Assembly (NCBI GenBank): GCA_008704415.1
Contig: VXIS01000040.1
Location: 1-64,000, forward strand
Source of the DNA: Sphaerosporella brunnea
Lineage: Eukaryota > Ascomycota > Pezizomycetes > Pezizales > Pyronemataceae
Reading direction: 5' to 3'
DNA: 64,000 nucleotides
The notes under the pieces were generated by a model, which worked only from the letters and a program-made list of their open reading frames with translations, was not told the origin of the DNA and ran no database searches. Of the stretch, positions 35,161 through 47,400 are shown piece by piece. Each line of letters starts with the position of its first letter. Position 1 is the first letter of the stretch. The translations under genes and the position numbers were made by a program.

Positions 35161-36675
35161 ACCGAGCGCGTCACGGGTGAACATCGATAGGTAGCCGAAG
35201 GAAGTGGTTTCCGAAGAAGTGGAGACAAGGTGGGGTCTAGCGACAGAGCTCACCGAGGCTGGAGAGTATGTGTATACTTGTTCTTGTTGTCTGGCAAGGC
35301 CCCTTTCCTCGGTATTACGTTCCACCCATGGAAATGGGAGGAGTGAAGAGGGGAAAGCTGAAGGGCATGGCTCGTTACTATCGAGAAATGACTTGGTGCG
35401 GCTGAACAAAGACGATTGGACGTATAATAAATGCGATCTCGGCACCCCGGTCTATGTAGGTACTCGCGCAGCTTTGTGGTAGGTTGAACACCCGGATTAC
35501 CGAAAGCGTGGATTTGACTGAGCTTTCGGACGTATGTTCAGCTGCGGGGGATGGACGATCTGTTCTCGGTATTATTAGAAAGGTGAGCATTCCATTCCAG
35601 ATCGTGGAGGCGGACGGGAGCTATGATTAGCGCAGACGCCGTTGGACGAGGTTAAGCGAGAGTTAGGGCAAGGGCTGAAGGTGTCAGGCTAGCGGCTTGG
35701 CTAAAGTGTTTTTCGCCGACGTTTTCTTTAAGTCTCTCCCCGAGCCCTCGTCTCCTCGAATCAGCCATCACCATCGATATCGACGCCAGACAACTGGACA
35801 CGCCTCGTTCACAGGACACATTGAAAATGGTATGTTCATCCTCTTCTTCTCCCCTTGCATCTCTTTTATGATGAGAACAAACTAGACAACAAATGGAATT
35901 CCTCGATCTTAACGGCAGCAATGCTGTGTTGATGTTCGCTAGTTTTTGATACCCTGACTTTCATGCAACTTTTCTTTTCTTTGTTCCTTAATCCGTCAGC
36001 CCTGCTATGGACGAAGGCTAACGGTTTCGAAGAATTTGCAGAGCTGATCGTGATGGAGCACCATTTACACAATCGCTAAGGTGGTGCAGTGTGATCTGCC
36101 CTTGCACCACCGAGTGTGAATGGGCCATGTTGTTTCACGGCGCGCGTGATCTCCGAGGGTAATACATATAGATTTAATCAATAAATATCTTGATGGATCC
36201 GACGCTCTGGTTGTCTGGACGTTGCTTCTAAAATGGGTCCTTGATTGTAAAATGGAAACATTCGGTGAACTAACTGATAACAACACTCCCGTCATGCAAG
36301 GACAATAATATGATGCAATCCTTTATCCGTCTCTATAGAACTAGTTGGTGTTCAAGGCTCGAAGGTTTGGAGACGAAGTGAGAGTGTCGCTGACTCACGG
36401 CCAGTCGTTAGAAAGGGGGATCCGGAGTACCTACTGGGAGACTGTTTATGCGATCCAGTTCTAACCGCGTCGTTTGAAAACCGAACGACGTCGACTGCGC
36501 CGCAAATCCTGCTCGGGGGCCTGAAGAACTTTGCGTTTCACCACCGTGATCACCCAGCCACGCAACCCTGTTCGCGGCCAGTAACGTTGACGACACGACG
36601 ACACTTCCAAGCTCCTTTCACAGCTCTATCCTCTCAAAACCCTCATCATTCTCACAACAACCACAACACCGAACA
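35161..36675. other. Intergenic between divergent genes, no gene seen
   Basis: Shared upstream region of the CFEM-like gene (-) and the cis-prenyltransferase (+). An ATG directly followed by a donor-like GTATGT occurs at 35827-35835, but candidate downstream exons give only about 16 codons, so no gene is called. The last 80 bp before 36676 are CA/CT-rich, as in a leader. Confidence 0.5.
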
Positions 36676-37732
36676 ATGCCATCAGACCTACACACAGCGC
36701 GTATGCGACGCTGGATCCTTTCCAGCCCCCCGCTCGAATGGGCGAGCATGCAGCTAAAGGAGTTGTTCATAAACTCTGTGCGTCAAGGGCCCGTACCGCA
36801 ACACATCGCGTTTGTCATGGACGGCAACCGACGGTTTGCGCGCAAAAACCACATCGAGACTGCGGAGGGACATAACATGGGGTTTGAGGCATTAGCCAAG
36901 GTCCCTTCCTCCCTTCCTCATTCCCAACCAGAGCTGACCCCCCTAGATTCTAGAAGTGTGCTACAAATCGGGGGTCAAAGTGGTCACGGTCTACGCCTTC
37001 TCGATCGAAAACTTCAAGCGGCCGTTGCACGAGGTGAACGCGCTGATGGAGATCGCAAAGATCAAGTTGATGCAACTGTGTCAACATGGGGATCTTCTGG
37101 AGCGGTACGGCGCAAGTCTACGTGTTCTTGGCCAGCGGGACTTGATCCGGCAGGATGTGCTCGAGGTTATCGACGAGGCTGTCGCCATGACCAAAGACAA
37201 TGACCGCACCATCCTGAACGTTTGCTTCCCGTACACGTCGCGCCACGAGATCGCGTCGAGCATCAGGGACGTGGTGACGCTGAGCACGACCCCGCACTCC
37301 TCATCCTCCGCCGCTGCCGCGAACGTAGAGGTCTTGAGTGATGATAGCTCCAGCAGCGACAAAACTGCGATCCCTGGCTTGTCCGATTTCGAAAGTATCA
37401 CCCAGGAGACGTTGACGGATCATCTTTTCACCGCTGGGTGTCCACCGCTGGATCTGTTGATTCGTACTTCCGGCGTGAGGAGGCTGAGCGACTTTATGCT
37501 GTGGCAGTGCCATCAGGATACTGAGATCGTCTTCATTGATTGTCTCTGGCCGCAGTTCGATATCTGGAAGTTCCTGCCGATATTGATTGATTGGGGCGTG
37601 AAGAGGAGGAAGATGGAAAAGCTGGGACTCGTGGAGGTGAAGCGGGAGGGCGAGAAGGAGGATGCTGAGTTGAATAGTCATCGCCAGAGGGAGCTGGACG
37701 AGAGAAGGCGGGCGAGGACTGCCACTTTCTAA
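36676..37732 (+). CDS. cis-prenyltransferase, dehydrodolichyl diphosphate synthase subunit
   Basis: Exons 36676-36900 and 36947-37732 encode 336 aa. The 46-bp intron has an unusual donor, GTCCCT, but a good branch site (GCTGACC) and CTAG acceptor, and it restores A-K-I-L-E-V-C-Y-K. Motifs: H-I-A-F-V-M-D-G-N-R-R-F-A (about 43-55, catalytic Asp 49), Y-A-F-S-I-E-N-F-K-R-P, and the C-terminal D-L-L-I-R-T-S-G plus L-S-D-F-M-L-W-Q-C and W-P-Q-F-D-I-W-K-F. The enzyme condenses isopentenyl diphosphate units in cis to make the polyprenyl carrier of dolichol for ER glycosylation (yeast Rer2/Srt1 with partner Nus1). A Ser-rich insertion about residues 205-225 is unlike yeast Rer2. Rer2 versus Srt1 is not decidable here. 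Confidence 0.93.
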
Positions 37733-38228
37733 TCGGACGGACCGGACGGACCGGCTGTTGGGAGGGAGAGAGGGGTGTTTTCTTCTATATGCTCACTTCT
37801 GCGTTTTTTGGATGCATTTTATACCTGGGATAGATAGATTTATGTATTGCGCTGGGCTTGGGTAGCGGGACGCTAGAAACTGTATTGGATGGTTCGAAAA
37901 TGGTGATGGGATGGGCGTTTTTTTTTGTTTTTTTGTTTGTTTGTACTGCATAATAATCCAACCACAGAGTAATTTGTGACGATCTGAGCCACGCTTTGAC
38001 AGGGCTAGGTTGAATCTTCTACAGGGCTTCGAGCAGGACCGCTACAGTGGATACTGGACAGCCTTCTGGGTTGCATGGCATGTTCAGGGTTCTACAGACA
38101 TGGGAACCTGGTGCATCTGCCCGCCTAAAGTTCAGGTACTTAGGATCTTCCTGGGGTATGGGATCGTGGGGCAGCCTTTCGTACAACACCAAAAAGAGGG
38201 GTCAATGCAAATCAGGCCATTTTCGACA
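37733..38228. other. Intergenic between convergent genes
   Basis: 3' UTRs of the prenyltransferase (+) and the OB-fold-like gene (-). A GGACGGACC direct repeat occurs directly after the prenyltransferase stop, and a T-rich stretch lies near 37920-37945. Nothing else is seen. Confidence 0.5.
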
Positions 38229-39392
38229 TCAAAAGCTGACATCCGGTGTATCTGGAGGCATCGTATCCTCTGGAAGCATTCCCCCTCCGCCCAGGGTCGG
38301 TATCGTGGCAGCAGCAGACCCAACACCTACAAAATTTTCGGCCCACTTTATGGTCCTGGCCACCTTCCTCTCTGCCGGAACCGTCTCGTCCCACCGCCAC
38401 TTCCGCCACCGCCGGCGCTCCTCTGCATCCTCGCACCGCAATCGGTATACAAGCCACACCGAGCTCCCGCCGGCACTACCAACTTTCCATGTGTTTGCAA
38501 AGATTGTGTCTTTCCACACTGCTAGGCGCAGGTTCTTAACAACTATAACATCCTGCACCCGCAGCTCACGTACTACTGCGCGCAGCTCCATCTCGTCCAC
38601 TGTCCTGGGATTATCTACTAGCCATACATCGATGCGGAATGGTGCACGAGTTGGGTCCCCAACGGTGAGGGTGACTACCTGAGCTTTCTGGCGGAATTTG
38701 GTAGATACGGGACGCGGCTGGGAGATGGAGAGGACTGTGACTAAGGAGGTGATGCGGAGCGAATTGCTAGGTGCTGCTGCTACTGCCCCGAGCCGCGGGA
38801 TATCCTCGAGATCTGTCAGGGTTGTGAGTGGTGGAATCGGAGGGCGCTCATCTGGGTCGACGAGGAATGACGTGGTACAATCATCCAAAAGAGTGGTGGA
38901 GAATTCTTCGGTATATTCCGAATCGAAGGAGAGGAAGGAGTCGTTTGGGCCCGTTTGCCGTGAGAAATGAGAAGGTTCTGGGCTGTCGGCTGTAGTGGGG
39001 GCGTAGTCGGGCGGGGTAGGGCCTGATAAAGAAGCGGAGGTAGAGGCACGTGTGGAGGGGTAAGTATTCTGTGTGAAGCCGGTCTCGAGGCGCTTCGGCG
39101 AGCGATGCAGGATGCGCCATTCCGGGCCGTCGGCATTGGAGGAGAGCGATTGCGGGGCAAGAAACCGGTAAGGTGGTAATTGCAGCACCACGCTTTCATC
39201 GAGAAGATCTTCGGTGCTGATCCGGTCTATGGTCGGTGCGCCAAGGAACAGCAGAGTACGCTGGTGCGACCGACGAGAGGATGACGCTTCTGGTGATTGC
39301 GGGATCGGAAGAATCGGATAGGGCACCGCAGAGGATGCGGCTGTGGTAGCTAGCTGTTGGTTGACAAGCTCGTCGTCGGTGATTGGAAGCAT
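38229..39392 (-). CDS. OB-fold-like protein of unknown function, 387 aa
   Basis: A single-exon minus-strand ORF starting at ATG 39392-39390. The first about 200 residues are Ser/Pro/Thr-rich. From about 205 to 330 hydrophobic strands alternate in the manner of an OB-fold: I-T-S-L-V-T-V-L-S-I-S, A-Q-V-V-T-L-T-V-G-D-P, F-R-I-D-V-W-L, then L-R-V-Q-D-V-I-V-V-K-N-L-R-L-A-V-W and a final V-W-L-V-Y-R-L. A basic W-R-K-W-R-W-D segment follows. The arrangement recalls single-stranded DNA-binding OB domains (RPA-like or shieldin-2-like), but no specific family is assigned. If the fold is right, a role in DNA or telomere metabolism is possible, as inference only. Confidence 0.7.
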   Translation of the reverse strand: MLPITDDELVNQQLATTAASSAVPYPILPIPQSPEASSSRRSHQRTLLFLGAPTIDRISTEDLLDESVVLQLPPYRFLAPQSLSSNADGPEWRILHRSPKRLETGFTQNTYPSTRASTSASLSGPTPPDYAPTTADSPEPSHFSRQTGPNDSFLSFDSEYTEEFSTTLLDDCTTSFLVDPDERPPIPPLTTLTDLEDIPRLGAVAAAPSNSLRITSLVTVLSISQPRPVSTKFRQKAQVVTLTVGDPTRAPFRIDVWLVDNPRTVDEMELRAVVRELRVQDVIVVKNLRLAVWKDTIFANTWKVGSAGGSSVWLVYRLRCEDAEERRRWRKWRWDETVPAERKVARTIKWAENFVGVGSAAATIPTLGGGGMLPEDTMPPDTPDVSF

Positions 39393-40712
39393 TCGGTGTT
39401 TTGTTGCAGCGCAGCTGTGAGGGAATATTCTAAGTACTTAGTGGCTCGTCTTGTATGACGGCGGCAGTTGTCTCTGATTATTTTTGTGAGTTTGGTGGGG
39501 GTGATGGGGGGTGGTGGGGGGAGAGGCAGGAGCGAATTGTTTGTCCTTGTGGTTGTTTTTGGCGGGAAGAGGTGCCTTAGCGCTTGGGTAGCTTTTGGGG
39601 TTCGGGGGGGGGGGGAGGTGCGGCAAGCACGCCGTGGTAGCGCGATGAGTGGTTGCTTAGTATAGGGGGTTGTGCGGGTTGCGGGGTAAAAAGCAGATGG
39701 CGGGCGGAGTGACGGGGATGGGGGAGGCGGGAAAAAAAGGATGACAGCTCATCATGTGCGACGAGCGCCTGCAATTGGATGGAACACGCGGAACATGCAG
39801 CGTTTCCCGACGACAACAAGCAAAGCACGCCAGCCCGTGCAAGCGAACGGATATCGAGGATGGCTGGCCGTATCAAAGGCCATGCGCATGCTTGATGCTG
39901 CGTGAATCCTTTGCCGTGCGCGATAAGCTGCATCGGAGATGCTCGATTGGAGAAGTAAGTACTTTACTCTCGACATTGAGCGCACATAGCAAGCTACATG
40001 CATAGGCAGTTATCATCTCTTTCGTCGGTATGCAGCAGCTCGAGTGATGGCGATGATGTTGCGATGAACAACAAACTGCGGTTGCCGTGGTAACGCCCTT
40101 CCCGTGCCTCGCTGGCAACGTAAACAATGCAAGCAAATGCTAGAGTGGGCGGTTGCATGCCATAACAATACTTGTTATTTTATGTGCGAGAAGCGTGAGA
40201 TGCTCTGTAAGAGAAGCGCAAGAAAACATACCCGAATCGAATATCTACTCCTGAGCCCCAGAGGCCCTCAAGAAAATCTGACGTCGCTCCCCCCCCCCCC
40301 AGGCACAGTCATCCCTACTCTACGTCTCTCTCCCCTTTCAGCCACTTAGAAGAGGGGTTGGCGTTCGTTCGTTCGTTTCCTGCTCGTACTGACACCCTCA
40401 CTTTCCACTTCTCACTCAGTCCCTGTTGCACGCGCGCCCGCCCACACTACATACAACCTACTACACACTTCCTGCCTGCTGCAACAATTTCAAACGCGTT
40501 GGCTTTCCTTGATCCTTCCATTCCAATTGCTGTGCTAAACTGCTGATGCTTCCGCTCTGTCAGCTCTAACACAACGCAAATAAACAACAACAACCACCAC
40601 CACCACCACCACAACAGCAATAACAACTCCAGCTCCCGCATCCTCACCCTGCTCTCCTTTACAGCGATTACCGCCGCTCCCTGCCTCTGTCTAGTCCCAA
40701 TCGGCCGGCACA
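39393..40712. other. Intergenic between divergent genes, no gene seen
   Basis: Shared upstream region of the OB-fold-like gene (-) and the GBD/FH3 gene (+). It contains a 12-base G run (39604-39615) and a 12-base C run (40289-40300). CAA/CCA repeats at about 40570-40625 belong to the presumed leader of the downstream gene. Confidence 0.5.
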
Positions 40713-43573
40713 ATGGCGACGGAGGCTCCGGCAGCATCGGCGAACCCTACCTCGTATACGCAGGGACACAAACGGTCGAAAACTGCAATTCTGCGAGCAA
40801 TCGTGTCGCCTCATAAGAGTCACAAGAAATCCGCTTCGGTTTCTCAGGAGGGTTACTCGAATGCGCACTCGAACCCGCTCAACAACTATATGCACCATCC
40901 GAACATCGCGCCGGCGCAGCTGCCGCTGCTCGTCCCTCTCCTTCCTCCCCTGGATCTGGAGCCTCCAATGGCTCCGTTTGCGAGAGAGGATCGAAAGAAG
41001 CGATTGCACAAAAAATCCTTGTCTTCGATTTCACTCTCGTCTATGATGTCTTCCAAGAAAGCGGAAGACTCCTCGCCCAGCGCCCCAGCTTCACCGTCGC
41101 GTGGGAGCTTTGACCTCTCTGGAGCCCTGCGGGATCTAATGGGCCACAACAAGGGGAATGTCGACGCACTTCCGAGTCCGCAGAAACCGGACCACGCGAA
41201 AAAGCCGTCCAAGAGCAAGAGTGCAATCGATATCAATCTCCTGAGGAGGAAACAGGATAAGAAAGAGGCGAAGCCGAGTGTCAAGGACAATAAGGAGAAT
41301 CGACAGCCGCGGGAACCTCTGACTCCCCTCTCACCTCGGAGCATGCACGGTTTGTTCTCACGACCTGGACCTGGCGCGTCTCCTCAGATGGAAACCGAGG
41401 AGTTTCCTCCACCACCAAAAATATACGCTTCCGGATGTTCGCGACCCAGACTCAACACGAACCACTCTGATGCGGCCGTCAATGGCGTCGCCCAGCCCCG
41501 GGGCTCGACGTCTTCGGACGAAAGATACATAAGAAAAGAAGCGGAAGAGTTGATGAAGAGGTATACACCAACGGAATACACCCCTTCCAGCCAGAGAAGC
41601 TTCTACGATCATGAGCCTGCGCTGGTAAGGCCTGCCGATCGCGACAGCGCCCGAAATCGCGATAGCTCAAAGGGTCGATCCTCAAAGCCACGGCCAAAGA
41701 GCTCTTTCATACCTTCCGATAAGTCTGGATTCTCCATATCTTCGCCTCGGAAAAGCCTTGAAGTACGGAGGTCAGATGACTACAAGCTTCCGGCCCCTCC
41801 AAAACTTTCCACGTCTCCCACTGGCTCTCATTCTAGTAAGGGAAGCAAAGGGAGCGACAGGCAGAGCCTGGATTTGGAAGGCATCGATAGAGCCTTCGAA
41901 GCATTGCTCGTGAGTATTCATTCACACACGGTCACTCGGCCTGACTCGTTCTGACTAAGGTTCAGGATTCACGGGGAGTCCCTGAAAACATGAGGGACAA
42001 AATGAGAGGACTCGATGTGCGAGTGAAGCAAGAATTTATCCACAAAGAACGACAGATGGTAACCAAGGCTGCAAAGGAGGTGCCAACAATGCCCTCGACC
42101 TCGTCCATAACCTCTGGATTGGGCATCTTTAGTAAGCGACCAAAAACGGCGGGCTCGTCCGATGCCCGTCCGAAATCCAAGGGTAAAGATTCCGTGGCTG
42201 CTCCTGGTAGCCCCACTAAACGTTCAAGGCCCAGAAGCCGGACGTTTGGTTCGAGTAAAGACAAGGATGTTACTCCAGTCTCTACTTCCCCCACAAAACG
42301 ACCTAAAGGCCTTGAAGAACCGCTCAAAGGCAAGTCATTGTTTCCGCCACACAGCACATCTGCTCTTCCTGGTACTGGACCCCCTTCTCCTGCCTTGATG
42401 GCCACCCTTCAGCCCGAGGAATGGGTCAAATGGCTCAAAGAGGCAGGAAAGAGGAGGAATTTCGGGGTGGGTATATTCGTGGAAAACACCGATGAGATGC
42501 CACAGTACGAGAAGCACATGAAGGACGTTGACGTTCCAGTCCTGCACAAGCTCCGACTAGTTCTCCGTAACGAAACGTTGCGGTGGGTTGAAACATTTAC
42601 AAAGCAGGGCGGCATGGAAGCCATTTGGGCTATGGTCGAGCGAGTCCTTGGTGTTGAGTGGAGAGAAGAACACGAGGATAGTATCCTGCACGAATTGTTG
42701 CTTTGCCTGAAAGGATTGTGCACGGCTTCACTCGCTCTGCAGAAGCTGGCGGAGATGGGTTCCATTATCTTCCCACGGCTGCTCGATTCACTCTTTGATG
42801 AGGAAAAGAAAGGCCCCTCGGAGTTCACCACCCGAGGAATCATCATTTCGCTCCTTTATGTCCATCTCCAGACATCACCAGCCTCACAGAGGCCTCTGCG
42901 CACTCGACGCATCCTTTCTTACCTCGCTGACAAGAAGCCGGATCCCAAGAAGCGGCCCTTGGACTTCATAGAGGTCGCTCACGTTAACCGCCCGTACCGC
43001 AGATGGTGTAAAGAGGTTGTCAATGTCACGAAAGAGGTCTTCTGGATCTTCCTTCATGGCTCAAATATGATTCCAGTGCTTCCGCCGATTTCGAATTCGG
43101 TTTCATATGCGGAGCGCAACTTTCCGCAAGAACGTCCTCCCGTGCCCGCTGCCGCTCACGTTGGTGGTGTCGAATGGGAGGCCACATCCTACCTAGCCGC
43201 CCATCTCGATCTCCTCAACGGCTGCATTGCCTCCCTGGCTACCCGCGAGGAACGCAACGATCTCCGCACTGATCTCAAGAACTCCGGCTGGGAACGCGCC
43301 ATGGGCGGTGCTCTGCGTACGTGCAAGGAGAAGCTGCACTCTTCCGTGCACGAGGGCCTCAAAACCTGGGTCCGCGCCGCATCAGAGGATGAGTGGTACG
43401 TGGGTGATGTGCGCTTCGGCCCTAGAGTGGAGAACAGTCGGCCTGCGTCGCCGATCAAAGCACGCAAGAAGAAGGAGGAGGCACCACCACCTAGGCTTGA
43501 CGTAGGCTTGGGGCTGGATCTAGGCGGAGACATACGACAGAGTCCGGGACTCGGTGGTGGTTGGGATTATTAA
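40713..43573 (+). CDS. Formin-N-terminus-like (GBD/FH3) protein without FH2
   Basis: Exons 40713-41909 and 41966-43573 (56-bp intron, GTGAGT...TTCAG) encode 934 aa. Residues 1-395 are low-complexity, basic and Ser-rich, with possible Cdk-type sites. Residues about 390-430 (V-P-E-N-M-R-D-K-M-R-G-L) and 545-765 resemble the armadillo-type GTPase-binding/FH3 module of diaphanous-type formins: P-E-E-W-V-K-W-L, then L-V-L-R-N-E-T-L-R-W-V-E-T-F and L-L-C-L-K-G-L-C-T-A-S-L. There is no proline-rich FH1 and no actin-nucleating FH2; the protein simply ends with a Gly-rich tail. It could bind a Rho-type GTPase and act as a polarity or septation scaffold. The domain call is from pattern only. Confidence 0.78.
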
Positions 43574-44470
43574 TGCTACATGTGCAATGAGTTTTTGTGT
43601 GTTTTTGTGTGTTTCTGTGTTTCTGTGTTTCTTTTCTCCCTTTTTTCTTGGTTGAAAGCTTGATATCCGGTTAGTGTTTGTTTTCTCTGCTCCTCTTTCT
43701 AGTCATTTTTTGCAAACGTTGCATCTGCATGTGGGGGTTCGTTTGCGGTTTTATTTGTTTTTTTGCTTTTATGCTCGGTTGCTGACTGGCCGGGTTGTAA
43801 GAATTGGCTGGACGATTGAGATACGAGTTTACGAGCGGACGAGGGTGTGTTCATGATGAGTCCCTTCATATGCAATGCAAAGAAAGGTAGGTATTGGCGT
43901 TCTCTCGCTCTCGTTACTCTTTTACTGTAAATGACGGTTATGACATGACACTGTAACGAATGCTCTTCCTGTTGCCTTTGGGTAGATTTCTTTTTTTCCA
44001 CTTTTCTTTTCATGCTCCTATGATTAGTAGTGTAGTCTTCTGGCTTGACGCCTTCGTGATTTTCTTTTCTTCTTCACTCGTTCGTTCGGTTGCTGGTTGG
44101 CGTTGATACCATTTTCTTGTTCTTTTTTTGTGTTTCTCTCTTCTTCGGCTTTGTAGGTACTGAACCAGAGTAGATAAATGATAGCTGCTTATTTGCGAGA
44201 ACCGGGTGAGATGATGTCATTAATGGAGTTTCAAAAGAACTGCATTCCCAAGTGAACGGGCCGTGTCCAGCCACACAAAAGCGGACCGAACAGGTGCAGT
44301 AACGTGATCGCGGAAAACGTTACACTGCACTAAACCCGCCTCTCAGCCGCAACGCCAAAATTTCTTTCGTTCAAACCCATTGAGAGAGACCGAGAGCAAG
44401 CACTCAACGACGCTGTGACCCGAGTTAATCCCACGGTCAATCCCACGTCGCCGCCACTACGACGACGACA
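43574..44470. other. Intergenic, T-rich
   Basis: Begins with TGTGTTTTTGTG-like repeats right after the stop (about 43600-43640). It holds the 3' UTR and then the promoter of the Net1/Dnt1-like gene. No ORF of merit. Confidence 0.5.
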
Positions 44471-47400
44471 ATGCGTTTGCAGGTGCACGTCTACCCCGCG
44501 CACGCGGGTGCTAGCACAAAGCCCACCTGCAGTTTCTTGGAAGTCGCGTCGCCGGATCTTTCGCTGGAGGATCTCAGTATCAGCATTTGCCAGCGTTACA
44601 GACGGTTATACCCACACCGCGCGTTTGTTCCCCTCCCCTCACTTCCTACTCTCGGCTGGCCCAGGCTGATTGATGGACCGTACGCAAAAACAGCGAACTA
44701 CAAATCTACAAGATCCAAGATCATGATTGCAACGACCTCGACCTGAGTTACAGTGTGTCAGACGTATTCTGCGACAAGACCGCGAGCAAAGACGGCAGTG
44801 TTGTACGCGTCATCGAGGCGTCGAACCTGCGCGCATACTCGATCCCCCCCGAGAGTGCATTACGCTCGCAGGTGTGGATACGGAACCGCCGCGCGCCGCG
44901 GCCGGCGTCCAGACTTAATACCGTGCTGGAAAATGCGGTCGGGTATGAGCGCGTGGGTAAGAGGCGGAAGATCCAGGGGATCGATGCGGTAATTGACGAT
45001 TCCTTGGATGAGCGGGATGATGCTGGAAGCTTGGCGGATGGTGAGAGGTGGTTAGGCGGGGACGATGAGCCTACGAATGGGGAGGCACAAGAGGATGAGG
45101 AGGAGGAGCAGCCGCGGGCTGAGACCTCTTTCCAGCGGATTTTCAGTCCTGAGCTGGGAGAGGAGGCGGATTCCGGCGTGTGGCATTCTTCGCTGGGCCC
45201 ACGATCGTCCGTCGAGGTCACCGGCGCCAGACTAGTTTCCGAACAAGCATTTGGCACCGCTGCTGCACAGGAGCCGCAGGTCAAGGAGGAGATTGTTTCT
45301 TCGCCGGTGTTCACACGAACGGAGGTGCAATCTTCCACGGAACCGGCCGTTCGTGCCCGGTACAAGCCGTCTCCAATTAGATCATCTACTCAACGCACCC
45401 CCAGAACGAACGGCGTGTTTAAGAAAAAGGATATCTGCGATTTCCCCTCTGGCGACGACGATGGAGAGACCACTCCACGTCCGCGCAAACCCGTCCGGTC
45501 AAACAGAATCAACGGCATGACGGAAAGCCCTGTTCCAGAGCCGCCTTCTGCCCAGCTCGAGCACGAGTTATCTAGATCCAGTGAGAGCCAAGAGGTTACT
45601 AATCAGGAATCCGAATTGCGCCGGCTAGCCGCTCAGAAAGCCGAGGAAGAACGTTCGGGCAAGGGGCGAATTGAGCAGGAGCGAATTGAGCAGCAGCGCC
45701 TTGAGCAGCAGCGCCTTGAGCAAGAGCGCCTTGAGCAAGAGCGCCTTGAAAAGGAGCGCATTGAGCAGGAGCGAATTGAGCAGGAGCGAATTGAGCAGGA
45801 GCGCATTGAGCAGGAGCGAATTGAGCAGCAGCGCCTTGAGCAGCAGCGCCTTGAGCAAGAGCGCCTTGAAAAGGAGCGCATTGAGCAGGAGCGAATTGAG
45901 CAGGAGCGCATTGAGCAAGAGCGCCTTGAAAAGGAGCGCATTGAGCAAGAGCGCCTTGAAAAGGAGGTGGCGGAAGCTAAGGCTGCTGCAAAGCGTGAGG
46001 AAGACGAACGCCGTGACAAGGAGGCCGCAGAGGCTCGACAGAGGGCAGCCAAGGCGGCAGAAAAGCGCGAGAAGGCCGACCGTGAACGCCGGAAAAAGGC
46101 CGAACAGGAGCGCTTGGCAAAGAAGGACGAGCAGGATCTTCTGGAGCAAAAAAGGGCCGAGGAAGAGGAAGCACAGCATAAGGCAGAACTTCAGAAAGCC
46201 GAGGCAGAGAAAAAGGCGGCAGAGGCGAAGAAGGTTGCCAAGGAGAGGAGGGTCGAAAGAGCGCGTAAATCCAAGGAGAAGAAAGAGGCCGCGAAGAAGC
46301 TCGAAGAAGAATCCAAGGAGAAGGAGCGAAGGGAAACCGAAAAGAAGGCGCAGGAGATCCTTGCTAGAGAGACGGAAGCTGCAGAGACTGCCAAAGCCGC
46401 AGAGGCCGCTAAAACTGCTAAAGCTGAAGCTGCTGCATCGAAAAAGCGGACCAGAACCAGTGATGTCACTGCGAATAACAAAGCATCGCCCGTTCCAAGC
46501 AAGAAGGCGAAGACCGGAATGGAGAGCCATCCTAAAGCTGCCACTCCTTCGGTTGAACGCGATATGGGTCCTCCTCCTGTGCCCAACTCTGCCAGGAAAC
46601 GAAGCAACCTCAAGAACGATTCCTCCTCGCAAGAGTCCGGAGGCGGAAAGAAGAGGAACTCTGTCTCATTCTCCGACGCCATATCCAGCAGCCAGCCCCG
46701 GCATTCTCCCGCCCCGAGTATAGACGAGACGCCAACCCCCGCGCCCCGTAGAGCGGCGGTGAAACGGACCCCTATCCTTTGCCCCCTCCCAATTAAATCT
46801 ACCCCCAAACTGCCTAGGACTGTCACGCCCATCCTGCCTCCAGGATATGTCCCAAAGTCGTCGCAGGCGCCTCCTACGGAAGCCAAGAACCAGCCATCAG
46901 ATGAGTCTTCGTCGAGCTCTGAATCCGAGGGATCTTCATCTGGGTCCGACTCGGAATCGGAAGACAAGGATGCAAGGAAGCCTACCGGCAAAAACGCTGC
47001 CACAAAAACAACTGGATCTAAAGCAGCACCCACTGTAAAAGTAAAGCCGGCTGAGACTGCGCGTGCCCCAGATTCTGATGTAGAGATGGAGGATGCCCCT
47101 GCTCCAGAATCGCCTATGTCGTCGCAAAAGGCGCTCCCGAAGAAAGCCGCGCCGGCCAAAAAGCCTGCTACTGCCTCACAGAAGCCGGACGCTCCCGCTA
47201 AGCAGACTTCCCCAGTGGCCCAGAAGGCTCCTCTCTCGTCTTATAAGAGTACACCCTATATTGTCGATAGCTCATCAGAGGGCGAGGACGAGGATGAAGC
47301 TTTCAAGCCACCTCCAAGTGCACAGCCCCCGAAGGCTCCCGCCTCCGACTCTGAGGCTTTTTCCGAGACCGGCTCTTCCTCCGAATGCTCCGAGTCAGAA

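Noticed and set aside
35827..36090. Mini-gene with ATG followed at once by GTATGT
   Set aside because: Candidate acceptors give only about 16 codons and no known small protein.
45625..46632. 335-codon minus-strand ORF rich in Leu
   Set aside because: Mirror of the Lys/Glu-rich coiled-coil of the Net1/Dnt1-like gene; multiple-TM appearance is an artefact of antisense Leu codons.
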